In this document: positions 11,801-22,083 of the stretch, one piece after another | Position numbering within the stretch: the stretch's first letter is position 1 | Layout of the letters: each line of letters opens with the position of its first letter | Assembly (NCBI RefSeq): GCF_016808335.1 | Contig: NC_053136.1 | Span: 1,842,531-1,906,530 of the forward strand | Reading direction: 5' to 3' | From: Panicum virgatum | Taxonomy: Eukaryota > Streptophyta > Magnoliopsida > Poales > Poaceae | Length of the DNA: 64,000 nucleotides | Notes under the pieces: model-generated | The model's input: the letters and a program-made list of their open reading frames with translations, nothing else | The model's database searches: none | What the model was told of the DNA's origin: nothing | Translations under genes and position numbers: made by a program

Positions 11801-11929
11801 GCAAATTTTCCTGGCATACACACGGTTGCAACCTGGTTATCAAACATATAAAAAACAACAAAATATATCAAATTAAAAAATGACTCTGAAGGCCTTGTCC
11901 ATAATATATTACAAACAAGAACGTACCAT
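8805..11929 (-). CDS. ULP1-like (C48) cysteine protease gene carried by the 10-kb insertion, multi-exon
   Basis: On the minus strand a series of exons joins with GT-AG junctions: 11,832-11,236, 11,147-11,004, about 10,930-10,797, 10,694-10,626, 10,560-10,498, 10,403-10,016, 9947-9754, 9684-9490, about 9418-9275, 9216-9065 and about 8995-8805. A possible ATG is at 11,929-11,927, directly before the first donor. The N-terminal part resembles the plant-mobile-type domain of transposon-linked ULP proteins, followed by an acidic, Ser/Lys-rich linker. The C-terminal part is a protease domain with His in KSHWWL (about 9388), Asp in VLDSF (about 9337), and Gln and Cys in PRQHDACSCGIF, read across the last intron (Cys about 8981). 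These are the ULP1 catalytic positions, so cleavage of SUMO-like conjugates is possible but unproven. Exon ends and start are manual inferences. Confidence 0.72.
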
Positions 11930-12542
11930 CTTTGATCAGCACACAACTCGATTCACCAACTCTATGGAGTGGTCAATCCCTTAAACAATCTAATGGGAGT
12001 AGCTTTATTCTGTATTCTCCATCTCCTTCAGTTTCACCCACAGATGAATCTAAAGCAAAGTCTGCTGATAAGATACAGGGATGGGGATAGAGGGCCAAAG
12101 CGTTGCTCAGCAACCTCGGTGGCAGGACATATTCCGGCTTACCTTTCCAGCCGTGGCTGACGGACGGCGGAAGCCGATGTGGCGGACCACCGGGATGCAC
12201 AACACGCAGTGGCCGCCGGCAAGACGCCGTCGAGTGCAGGGTCGGCGTACAAGGCGGCGGCAGCCTCTATGTAGCGATGGAACCCTAATCCATGCCTATG
12301 TTGAATCCATCTCCGAGAGTATAGGAACCAGGCTAACAGAATCATGAATCTCGGAACGAGGGCGGCGTAGGAGGCGGCGGCGGCGGCAGTCGGATAGAGA
12401 TTGATTTGCCTCACCCGTCGCCGCTAGAAGTCAGGCGGGTCGCTAGAGCGGATGCGGCTGGGAGTCATAATTATTTCAATGTTTAAGATTAACATAATCA
12501 ATTAATTAATTAAGAAATGGACGGCTGGGAATCATTTGAGGT
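11930..12542. other. Upstream region of the ULP-like gene
   Basis: A GC-rich stretch (12,080-12,450) suits a promoter and 5' leader for the minus-strand protease gene. The short open frames on both strands here are overlapping and lack recognisable domains. Near the right edge an ATTAATTAATT run precedes the terminal palindrome of the insertion. Confidence 0.45.
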
Positions 12543-12583
12543 CTTACCTCCTGGGAGGTAACCGGTGTACCGTAGCGTCGCCC

Positions 12584-13196
12584 ATCTGAGAAATGGTGTT
12601 GTCACTTCCGGAGTGCCGCTTATATTTGCGCACGTATTCTACCTTCTAGGGCAACATCATGTAACAAGTACTAATGAGGATGCTGCAAAGCTCAGTGATC
12701 ACACCCCTCCGGCCATCTTTTGCGTGGCCAAGATCCTCAGACTTTGGGATGACTTGGGTAGTGCCAAGGTCTGCAGAACGCACACTGCTGCTTGTTAAAT
12801 GCTTTTCACAAAATTAATCTGATCCGATCCATAGTGAAATTTTCAGTATATAGATCTAGCATGCATGAAACCCTTGATTATAACATTTTTTTTAAATTTA
12901 TCATGGATCTTATTAATTTGCAGGATGAAGCACAGGAAGGATTGGATGGATCCTACAGGGACTTGTACTTGGAGAACCCTAGCTGCACCCCAGCCGACGC
13001 CGAAGAACACATGCGGAGGCTGATCAAGAGGGAGTGGGAGGAGCTCAACAGGGAGTGCTTCTCCAGGAGGACCTTCTCCACCAGCTTCGCACGAGCCTGC
13101 TTCAACGCCGCCAGGATGGTCGGCGTCATGTACTCGTACGACAAGGAGCAGAGGCTCCCAGTCCTGGAGGACTACATGAGGATGCTGCTGCTTTGA
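12584..13196 (+). pseudogene. Terpene synthase unit B, rest of exon 6 and exon 7
   Basis: Exon 6 resumes at 12,584 (ATCTGAGAAATGG) and ends at 12,768. Exon 7 is 12,924-13,196, with TGA. The match to unit D (31,582-32,198) is nearly perfect, with a 3-bp in-frame loss of one Met codon in exon 7. The second metal-binding motif (DDLGSAK plus DE) is intact. This fragment is separated by 10.1 kb from the first half of exon 6 and is not expressible as an enzyme. Confidence 0.92.
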
Positions 13197-13380
13197 AACT
13201 TTTGTTTGCTCCATCTCCATGAGAACCCATGCATGTGACATCATGCATGCGTGATTTATCTGCTCCTTAGTTTTCACCAGCAATGTACTTACTGCTTAAT
13301 AGAAATCACGTAATTATATGGGTGAGGAAGTGATGGTACGCTTAGGGTCATTGTATATATTTGCTTTCTTTTTTATAGAC

Positions 13381-13650
13381 TTTTTTGGGGCATTTATGTT
13401 TTTACCCCTACTTTGAAGTGGAATTGCGATTTTGCCCTTATTTTTTAACTTTGTGATTTTGCCCTTTACTATTCACAAATCACTGCGATTTTACCCACCC
13501 CTAGTCAACGGTCAAAACAGAGGCAAATACGCAAAGATTAAGGGCAAAATCGCAACAACTTGTGAAGAATAAAGGGCAAAATCACAAAATTAAAAAAATG
13601 AGGGCAACATCACAATTGCACTTAAAAGCAGGGGTAAGAACACCAAAAAA
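13381..13650. repeat. Fold-back MITE downstream of TPS B
   Basis: A palindromic element of about 270 bp: TTTTTTGGGG..TTTTTACCCC at the left pairs with GGGGTAAGAACACCAAAAAA at the right, and TTTTGCCCTT/AAGGGCAAAAT units pair internally. It is present at the equivalent place behind TPS D (32,393-32,656), so it predates the duplication. Confidence 0.75.
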
Positions 13651-15908
13651 CCTTTTTTTTATAAATGTCTCTCTTCTTCTTAATGAAATGCTTGCCGAGA
13701 AATTTTTTTAAGGAAAACAATAACGAATGCTATCTATATAGCCATCTCCAGGGACGAAGCCAGACCGGAAGAGCATCAAGTTCTTACGTATAAAATGATG
13801 GGGTCATAATAGACCATTAACAACTAGCTACAGTAATTTACCACTTATCTTTTCAAAATCTGTCTGGGCCAGAGGACCCAATGGCAAGGCACAGTTCTAC
13901 CCCTGTCCATCTCTCCAAGAAACTGCTTGCGTACTCCCTCCATCATCCCAAAAAACAAATCACTCTAGCATTTAATAAATTTTTTCAAAAAAAAATCATC
14001 TTACCCTATTTAGAAAGCGCATATGCATGTAAGAATCGATTAGTGCCAAATATGAGTAATAAATAGGGGCAAACATTATCATTTTACCTTGTTAATTTAT
14101 CCTAAAAATCCTAGTATGCTCTATTATTCTCTTGTTGAAAAGTAACCTGCTATGATTGTGTTTAATGTCGTTCTACATACTACCTAGGTGAAACAATATA
14201 ATGAATACAGTGTCATATATTACATGGTTGGAAATAAAGCTTGGTAATTGCACATAAATAACAATGATGTGTTGGCCCGCTGGACCGGGATGGATCGGAG
14301 GATTATTATTGTCGGTTGGGCGGTACAAGTGAAGTAGAAGAAGAAGACATGCATGTTAGCAGAGAGGGAGAGCAGCAGCCGCATGTACAATGGTATGCAT
14401 GATAGGGGGGCCCTGTCGGATCTAGATAGACTGGGAGATGCCAAGTTTTTCCTAGTAAGAAGAAACAAGGACCGTTGGATGCTAATGGCATGGTCAAGAT
14501 GAAGTGTTTTTTGCGCTACACTATAGTATTGTCCTTGCGTTTATTTGGGGTTGTGGATGTCATGTACTCCGTATGTCTCACCAGCCACCATGTGCACCAC
14601 CACCACATAGCTAGCTAGTGTCCATTGCTCCGATCCATCCGTCTAGCTATCGGCAGAGCTGGTTCAATGCAGAAGAAGAAGAATCCAAAGTGACGTGAAG
14701 CAATGACCAACGAACGAAAGCTCCGATGCCCACTGACCGACCAGCAGCTTTGCTTTCTATGCGAGGACGGCGACACTGGCCAGAAATATCAAATAGCTAG
14801 CTAGTGGTCACATATATATCTAACGTACGTGGGCGCCAAATAAAACGTTCGCACTTGAATCTGGATATATATAGCACACTGAATTTCCAATAAGTCAATA
14901 GTTTGGTCAGCCTGGCAAGTTGTGTGCAGTGGCTAGCAAAATAACACCAGCAGGCCAGGCCATACGAAACACCTTCCTTCTTTGTAGGATTTTGAACGAC
15001 TACATTTTTTTTATGGCGTTGTCTAAGTAATATTGTCTTTGATAACGTTAAACATTTATCTTTTATGCAGACTATTTTTAGGGGGACCTACTGGCTGTGA
15101 TTTTGGTCAATGTTGCAGCATGAGGAGAGGATAAAGGATCTGTTCATGAAGCCCATCACTTTTTTGGAGATGGTAGTCTTAGAACTGTTTGCAAGCTATG
15201 AATGGAAGCATAATAATATATTTTTTAAGTTTAATTTTGCTTTTTGACTCTCCTGATAATCCAGTGATTGAAGCTGGAAAAATGTTATAATTGAAGTGTG
15301 TACCCTAAACCGTAGAGATCGAAAAATTCCATTATCTAAGAATTTTTTTTATTTTTGCTATACGATAGATGCATGCTCCTGAATCCTCATAGGCGTGTTA
15401 GATATTATAGGAAACACATGTCACTGTTATGTGTGAAACAAGAAGTTAGTTGCGGTTTTCTTTTAATAAAAAACATGCTCAGGCACGTTCAGAAAAAAAA
15501 GTTGGTTGCGGCTTCAATTCAGTCACGGTCGGAAAAATGTATGCATCGATAACGAGTAGCAAGCAGTCTTAACACAGTTTGAATGAATCCATCCTCATGT
15601 CTGCAGCCAGCGCACAGATCCAAATTGACTTGACCAGGTGAAAGAAACCTTGTCCTGGGCTCTCCTGAATTTATTCCCGGCCGGATGGATCTGTCAGGCT
15701 GCGATGCGACATGCATCGCCTGAACCACCAGAACGACCCAGCAGATCAAATCTGACTGGCTGCTCTGCATTGCATTGCTTGCTTTCATCACAACGCTGAC
15801 GCTTGGAGATGAGGACATGCAGGACGGCAGGATAGTTTTCACATACGGGAGATCACATCTTTGCCTGCTGCTGTGACAATGACAACGTGGTCTGTGGCCA
15901 AAACAATG
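13651..15908. other. Intergenic DNA duplicated behind TPS D
   Basis: No gene is recognised. 13,881 marks the empty target (ATG) of the CACTA element found in the second copy. 14,240-15,136 is missing from the second copy, by a deletion between ATAAAG repeats (14,234 and 15,131). The TTA at 15,671-15,673 is the empty target of a Harbinger-type MITE present in the second copy. Confidence 0.75.
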
Positions 15909-16044
15909 GCCCTGTTTAGTTTCCAAAAAATTCTCTACAGTACCTGTCACATCGAATTTTTTGACACATGTATGGAGCATTAAATAGAGTTAAAAAAATA
16001 ACTAATTACACAGTCTAACTAATTAGCACGAGATGAATCTTTTT
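15909..16044. repeat. Truncated Tourist/Harbinger-like MITE at the edge of the duplication
   Basis: It starts GGCCCTGTTTAGTTTCC and matches the complete element at 43,071-43,302, but breaks off after GATGAATCTTTT. The break coincides with the end of homology between the two duplicated blocks. Confidence 0.72.
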
Positions 16045-16085
16045 GACACATGCTGGGCATCGATCAGAAGCTAGCAAGCTATTAG

Positions 16086-16301
16086 CTCTGTTTCAAATTG
16101 TAATAGTTTATTTGACTTATTTTAAATTTGACCACTCGTCTTATTTAAAAAATTGTGCAATTTTTTTCCAAATTTAATTCATTCTTAGATCTCGTATTGA
16201 TAAAGCAACCCACAACAAAAAGGTGATATTTTGCATAAATTTTTAAATAGGACGAGCGGTCAAATTTGAAGTCAAAGATCTGCAATTTAGAACGGAGGGA
16301 G
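16086..16301. repeat. Stowaway-like MITE
   Basis: The left end CTCTGTTTCAAATTG pairs with the right end CAATTTAGAACGGAGGGAG. The interior is also partly palindromic (GACCACTCGTCTTATTTAAA against TTTAAATAGGACGAGCGGTC). It lies about 200 bp upstream of the probable TATA box of TPS C. Confidence 0.75.
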
Positions 16302-16503
16302 TACTTGCATATAGTGTAATAACACCACAACAATGCAAATTAACACGGCATCTGGCTCACATGCACATATAATTATTTGTTTAGAAAAAAAAATTGTCTC
16401 CGGTCTCTGCATCTGTACACAGCCCACATGCATGCATATATCTGAGTGGGGACGAGCGAGACCTGCTAGATACTCAGCCCGCTCGCTTCTCCACTGCACC
16501 TCC

Positions 16504-16513
16504 CTATAAATTG
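16504..16513 (+). promoter_or_regulatory. Probable TATA box of TPS C
   Basis: CTATAAATTG lies about 315 bp upstream of the ATG at 16,821, downstream of a C-rich stretch and upstream of a leader that holds a SINE. Assigned by sequence and position only. Confidence 0.5.
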
Positions 16514-16645
16514 GAGGCCCTGCGTTCACCTCGATGCATATCTATCACTCCCAAGCTGCAATTTCACACTGCAATAGCTAGGAATCAAAATATAGAGCCT
16601 TGCAGCCCTTGCTCTCGCCTAAGTTGTCTAGCTAGCTAGTTTTGA

Positions 16646-16760
16646 AGGAGGGGGTTGAGCCCGAGTGGTTCCTAGAGCCCCCTCCCACGCCGGCAGCCCG
16701 GGTTCGATCCCCGGGGCCGGCACCGGGGGGCACCTATGCAGCCCTCCTACTGAAAAAAAA
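16646..16760 (+). mobile_element. Short tRNA-derived SINE in the 5' leader of TPS C
   Basis: This 115-bp insert is flanked by a perfect 16-bp duplication, AGCTAGCTAGTTTTGA (16,630-16,645 and 16,761-16,776). It has an A-box-like GTTGAGCCCGAGTGGTTCC and a B box GGGTTCGATCCCC, and ends in an A run. The B box could be mistaken for a tRNA gene, but no cloverleaf closes and the target duplication shows retroposition. It sits between the probable TATA box and the start codon, so it should be part of the TPS C mRNA leader. Confidence 0.88.
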
Positions 16761-16820
16761 AGCTAGCTAGTTTTGAGTAGCGTCGTTGTTATACTTGCTA
16801 CTACCTAGAGCTAGCTAACA

Positions 16821-19473
16821 ATGGCCGCCGCACCTGCACGCACCTTCTCCGTGCGCTCCGTGGAGCCTCTTCCCGTTTCAGCTTCGCTGGCGGCAACCAG
16901 AAACAACGACCAGCGAGGCCGCCCCCGTGGCCGTTCCATCATCGCTTCGGCGGCGGCGTCGAAAACGCTGCTGCCCAGTGATTTTGACCTCCAGCTCCAG
17001 GTATAGCTCATCAATAAGATCAAGCGAGCTACATCTCTTTTTCCTTACTTGTGCTTGTGTTTCTCTACCTTAACCCTAATATAATGACTTTAATTTGCTA
17101 CCAAATTAAAAGTTTCAAAGTGTTCTGAAAAAAATGCTGCATATGCTGCTGCAGGAGGGCCTGACAAGCGTGCAAAAGATTCTGCAGGAACGTAGGAACA
17201 GCGCCCGGGAGATTATGGCCACCATCGACAACCTCAAGCGCCTCTGCATCGACCACTACTTCCAGGAAGAGATCCAGAGCGCCATGGGCGCGTGCTTGGA
17301 TCTCATCCACAGCGATGATCTCTTCGATGCGACACTTGCATTCAAGCTCGTGAGAGAGGCCGGCCATGATGTTTCAGCAGGTCAGTAAAACGCAAAGATC
17401 GAACTGGTCAATAATGCTCTACGGAGGTATTAACAGATGATGTTCTACTGTTACCAATAATGCTGTATTAACAGATGATGTTCTACGGAGGTTCACTGAC
17501 GACACCGGCGAGTTCAAGCTTGCTCTTAGCAAAGACATCAGAGGGCTCCTGAGCCTCCACGACATGTCACACCTGGACATGGGAGAGGAGCCATCACTGC
17601 ACAAGGCAAAGGAGTTCTCAAGCAAGCACCTTGCATCTGCCATCAGGTACCTGGAGCCAGGCCTCGCAAGGTACGTGAGGCAGTCCCTCGACCACCCCTA
17701 CCACCTGAGCCTGATGCAGTACAAGGCCAGGCACCACCTCAGCTACCTGCAGAGCCTGCCCACTAGGGACACTGCAATGGAGGGGCTAGCAATTGCAGAG
17801 TTCCAGCTCAGCAAACAGCTGCATCAGGAAGAAATGCAGGAGGTTAAAAGGTAACTAACTAATTAAACAAGTTAAATACGAAATGGTCTTGTTTCATCCA
17901 TCAGTAATTTACGTAGAAGTGTGACAAAAAATTATACCCTAGCTTTGTTTAATTTCGCTAAGATTGATCAAGAGGTAAAAACGTAGAATTACCATTTATG
18001 GATTCTAATTGTGAGATGTGATGTAGATGGTGGATGGATCTTGGATTGTCTCATGAGATACCAGTGGTGCGGGACCAGGTGCCCAAATGGTACGTGTGGG
18101 CCATGACAAGCCTCCAGGGACCCTCCTTGTCCGGATATCGGATTGATACCACAAAGATAATCTCACTCGTCTATGTTGTGGATGACATTTTTGATCTTGT
18201 TGGCACACCGGAGGAGCTTTCCCTCTTCACCCAGGCAATCAAAATGTAAGCTAGCAGCTGCCATATATTTAAAAATAATTGATTACATATTGATATACTC
18301 CCTCCGTTCCAAAATATAGATCGTTTTGGCTTTTCTAGATTCATAGTGTTTGCTATGCATCTAGATATAACGTATGTCTAGATCCCGTAGCAAAATATAT
18401 GAATCTAAAAAAATCAAAATGGCCTATATTTTGAAACGGAGGGAGTAGATTAATAGTTGTTTCATATATACACGCTGACATGTTGTCCAAAATACAATTT
18501 GTAGGTGGAATACTGCGGTTGCTGATTCACTCCCCAGTGGCATGAGATCATGCTACAAGGCTATTTACAACACCACGAATGAGATCGCTGATATGGTTGA
18601 AGTGGAGCATGGATTCAACCCTGTCAATCATCTCAGGAATGCAGTATGTTACAGACTTGTTTTTTTTTCCTTACACTACTTCTTCAATTTGATCGATCCG
18701 CGTATCAATAAAAAAATTTCTAGTAGCTCCATCTGTCTAGATATATGATCGATGATGGTACTATTCCTGATGAGCTTACAAGAACTTCTACACTTTTTTT
18801 TGCAGTGGGCGGCGCTGTTTGATGGGTTCATGGTTGAGGCAAGATGGCTGGCAACCGATGAGGCTCCTACTGCAGAGGACTACCTGAGAAATGGTGTTGT
18901 CACGTCAGGAGTGCCACTTACATTTGCACGCCATGCTAGGGTATGACAAAAGTAACGAAGCTGGAGCAAAGCTCGCCGATGACCACATCCCTTCTGTCAT
19001 CTCTTGCCCGGCTAAGATCCTCAGACTTTGGGATGACTTGGGAAGTGCCGAGGTCAGCATGCAGAACATATATATAATTAATTTTTAAGTTAAATGCTTG
19101 TTAAGATTTTCAAATCCATTCCGACTTTAGAAAGAAAAATCGATCTACAACAAGTTAAATCCTGATCAGTATTTTTGTCCATGCATGGGTTTTGCAGGAT
19201 GAGGCTCAGGAAGGACTGGACGGATCGTACAGGGATTTCTACCTGATGGAGAACCCTAGCTGCACCCCCGCGGACGCGGAGGCACACAGGCGGAGGTTGA
19301 TCGCGAGGGAGTGGGAGGAGCTCAACAGGGAGTGCTTCTCCAGGAGGACCTTCTCCTCTAGGTTCACACAGGCTTCTTTGAACGCGGCCAGGATGGTCAG
19401 CGTCATGTACTCGTACGACAAGGAGCAGAGGCTCCTTGTTCTCGAGGACTACGCGACGATGCTGCTGCTTTGA
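16821..19473 (+). pseudogene. Terpene synthase unit C, seven exons, frameshifted in exon 6
   Basis: Exons: 16,821-17,000, 17,155-17,380, 17,475-17,850, 18,027-18,245, 18,505-18,643, 18,806-19,052, 19,198-19,473. Exon 1 gives a 60-residue Ala/Arg/Ser-rich leader that looks like a plastid transit peptide. No RRX8W is present. The DDIFD motif is in exon 4. Exon 6 has lost 8 bases (ACATATTC) present in unit A, between TTTGCAC and GCCATGC at about 18,930. The frame then ends at a TGA about 5 codons on, before the second metal-binding motif, so the product would be inactive. All else is conserved, so the lesion is recent. Intron 2 contains a duplicated acceptor at 17,436, which would give an early stop if used. 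A Stowaway element lies in intron 4 and a SINE in the leader. Confidence 0.9.
18298..18445. repeat. Stowaway MITE in intron 4 of TPS C
   Basis: CTCCCTCCGTTCCAAAATAT at the left and its complement ending CGGAGGGAG at the right, bounded by TA on both sides (18,296-18,297 and 18,446-18,447). This is the classical Stowaway structure, 148 bp. Confidence 0.92.
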
Positions 19474-20452
19474 GACTGCGTGGTCGATGAGAAATTGAGA
19501 ATAACCCACGCAGCAATTTGTTCAGGAAGCAGCAGAGCGCGCAGGACTATAGCTTGGACCGTACTTTAGATTCAAGTAATTAAATACGCATCAACCCTAA
19601 TGCATGTTTACGTATACAGTAGTACAAGTCTACAACAACACAATATATACACTACTAGAAAACGGGCCATCGGTCCAGACCAAAGGTACCAGCTGCTGTT
19701 GCGGCCTGTACCGATGGGTACCATCGGTACCGGCTGCTGTTGCAGCCGGTACCTTTGGCCTTCGACCGACCTAGTGGAGGACAATTGGCACCGGGTGGTG
19801 GTTCCAACCGGTTCCAATGCATCAGCATAGGAACCGGTTTGAACCACCACCCGGTACCAAATGAAGGCGGTGATATAGGCACCGGTTGATGGTAATAACC
19901 GGTTCCTATGGTGATGAAATGTGGCAGCTGCCAGGAGCTCGGGCCTAAGGCACCGGTTGGTGCCTTGACCCGGTGCTATTGAACAAAATTTAGCACCGGG
20001 TCATTGAAACCAACCGGTGCCTTTGGCCCGAGCCTATAAATACCCCAGCCCCTCCCCCCTCAAGCTGCCGTGAACTCACTATTCATGGCAGCTGAGTGAG
20101 GTGAGGGGAGGCGAATTTTTGCTTTTTTTTTGAAAAAAGGTTAGTTATTTTTCTTTATAACTTAGCAATTAATTTTTAGAAACAGTTATTACTTGATTTA
20201 GTTTATACATGTGATAATTATTTTTATTTGTAGCATCTTATTGTAGTTATATGCGTTATCAATTTATTTGATATTTGAATACTATCAAATTATTGTATTT
20301 ATATGTTTTATCAATTTATTTGATAAGTGAATAGTATCTATTTATTATAGTTATATGCATTATCAATTATATAAATATATTGTTATAAATTGGTAGTATG
20401 AATGAACTATTTGTACAGTACAATGATGTATATAAATGTATTGTGGACCCAA

Positions 20453-21352
20453 ATGAGTCGGCAATGGATGTACATGGCCGACCGGCATTCAAAGGAGTTC
20501 ATGGATGGCGTGCATGAATTCATAGAAGCGGCCGAGAAACACAAATATGGCGGTTTTGTTCATTGTCCATGCAAATTCTGTAAGAATGAGAAGGATTACT
20601 CATCATCAAGAACCATCCATAGTCACTTATTCAATAGTGGTTTCATGCCGAACTACTATGTTTGGACCAAGCATGGCGGAAGAGGAATTGTGCTGGATAA
20701 TAATGTAGAAATAATTCCTTTTTCAATGACACTGCAATGGGTGAGCCTGAAGAAGATACTGAAGGATACGTTGTAGAAGATGATCTTGGTCAGATGCTGC
20801 GCGAAGCTGAGGAAGGTTGTGAAACATAAAAGGAATCGAGAGATCTGAAGCGTATGTTGGAGGACTACAGAACATTGTTGTACCCTGATTGCAAACAAGA
20901 CCAAAAGAAGTTGGGTACCACATTAGAATTATTGCAATGGAAGGCATCAAATGGTTTGTCTGACAAGGGATTCGAGGAGTTGCTGAAACTTATAAAAAAC
21001 TTACTCCCTGAGGGTAACACCTTGCCGGAGACAACATACGAGGCAAAAAAAGTTGTTTGTCCTTTAGGATTAGAGGCACAGAAGATACATGCCTGTCCTA
21101 ATGACTGCATCCTATATCGAGGTGAGTATGAAAATTTGGAATAAGGTTCCGGCAGGAAAAAGGAAAATTGTGGGAGTCGACAATGTCACAGATGAAGAAG
21201 AATACAATAAGATTGAAGATATGACTCCGTTCGCAGTGGAGGTTGACACAAGTATTCTTTTAGCCGAAGAGGAGGCTCCGTATGCACGTCATGATCATAA
21301 TGAAGGGACGATTGTAAAGCGAACCATCGTTAATATTCCCTTAGTTGAATGA
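20453..21352 (+). pseudogene. CACTA 1 transposase remnant (N-terminal domain and C-terminal tail, tnp2 core deleted)
   Basis: It starts MSRQWMYMADRHSKEF, the transposase-associated N-terminal domain of CACTA proteins, with the zinc-binding pattern CPCKFC. The frame shifts near 20,720 and meets a stop near 20,830. It then continues through LLYPDC, LGTTLELLQWKA and CPNDCILYRGEYENLE. At 21,143 the sequence jumps to a Lys-rich and acidic C-terminal tail ending at 21,352. The several-hundred-residue tnp2 catalytic region that should lie between is absent, so an internal deletion removed it. Confidence 0.8.
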
Positions 21353-21423
21353 TTATGTCTTGTAATATTTTCTGTGAACATTATCAGATTTCTTATGCAA
21401 TGAATTGATTTATTGGGCAATTA

Positions 21424-21910
21424 AATGATTTATTATGCAATTATTTGATTTATTATGATTTATTATGAGATTAAAATGATTAGTTATGCACCTAAATGAT
21501 TTATCATGTAGTAATTAGAATTATTGTGCATTTAAATGATTTATTATGCAATTATTTGATTTATTATGCAATTAAATAATTAGTTATGCACCTAAATGAT
21601 TTATTATGTAGTAATTAAAATTATTGTACATTTAAATGATTTATTATGCAATTATTTGATTTATTATGATTTATTATGCATTTAAAATAATTAGTTATGC
21701 ACCTAAATGATTTATTATGTGGTAATTAAAATTATTGTGCATTTAAATGATTTATTATGCAATTATTTGATTTATTATAATTTATTATGCAATTAAAATA
21801 ATTAGTTATGCATCTAAATGATTTATTATGTAGTAATTAAAATTATGGTGCATTTAAATGATTTATTATGCAATTATCTGATTTATTATGCAATTAATAT
21901 GATTAGTTAT
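21424..21910. repeat. AT-rich minisatellite inside CACTA 1
   Basis: About four to five imperfect units of roughly 100-115 bp, each built from AAATGATTTATTATGCAATT, TTTGATTTATTATG, AATTAGTTATGCACCT and GTAGTAATTAAAATTATTG. It lies between the transposase remnant and the internal block of subterminal-type repeats. Confidence 0.8.
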
Positions 21911-22010
21911 ACATTGAAAAAATTTACTATTCGATTAATCGATTTTGTAAATAACCTATTGGCACCGGTTGAAGGTTTCAACCGGTACCAAATTTTTGGC
22001 AAAAAAAAAG

Positions 22011-22083
22011 TGGCGCACGGGAGTCGAACCCGGGCCTCTGCGATTTGAAAAATTAGGGTTACCACTGCGTTACACGGTGTTTT
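22011..22083 (-). other. tRNA-like sequence inside CACTA 1
   Basis: Read on the minus strand, it has an A-box-like TAACGCAGTGGTAACC and a B box GGGTTCGACTCCC about 40 bases later, then GTGCGCCAC and a T run that could stop RNA polymerase III. The 5' acceptor strand does not pair convincingly with the 3' strand, so this is a tRNA relic or a SINE head rather than a working tRNA gene. Confidence 0.45.

Larger units (their letters stand above)
2469..12583. mobile_element. 10.1-kb insertion in TPS B exon 6 carrying FAR1-type transposase and ULP-like protease genes
   Basis: Comparison with unit D shows that 2469-12,583 replaces exactly 16 bp of exon 6 (31,566-31,581 in D). The segment holds a FAR1/MULE transposase-like gene (plus strand) convergent with a C48 protease-like gene (minus strand), a cargo pairing known from MULEs that carry ULP genes (the Kaonashi type). 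No 8-11 bp target duplication is present. At the left join GGCAACCG occurs twice 10 bp apart, which looks like filler from end joining. Both ends hold an 18-20 bp palindrome of the form TTACCTCnnnnGAGGTAA (2510-2531 and 12,543-12,562). Whether this is one MULE with eroded ends or DNA captured during break repair is unresolved. Confidence 0.7.

Noticed and set aside
2469..12583. Classical MULE terminal inverted repeats at the two outer ends
   Set aside because: The outer bases (GGCAACCGAAATG and GGCGACGCTACGG in opposing directions) share only a few bases, and no 9-bp duplication is present.
12500..12583. Helitron 3' end (hairpin near the right boundary)
   Set aside because: The hairpin is not followed by CTRR at the junction, the insertion is not between A and T, and the same palindrome is also at the left end.
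16675..16730. A tRNA gene suggested by GGGTTCGATCCCC
   Set aside because: No acceptor stem closes, and the sequence lies between 16-bp target duplications as a SINE.
21424..21910. A CRISPR-like array
   Set aside because: The units are AT-rich, 100 bp or more, and lack unique spacers; this is a minisatellite in a plant transposon.
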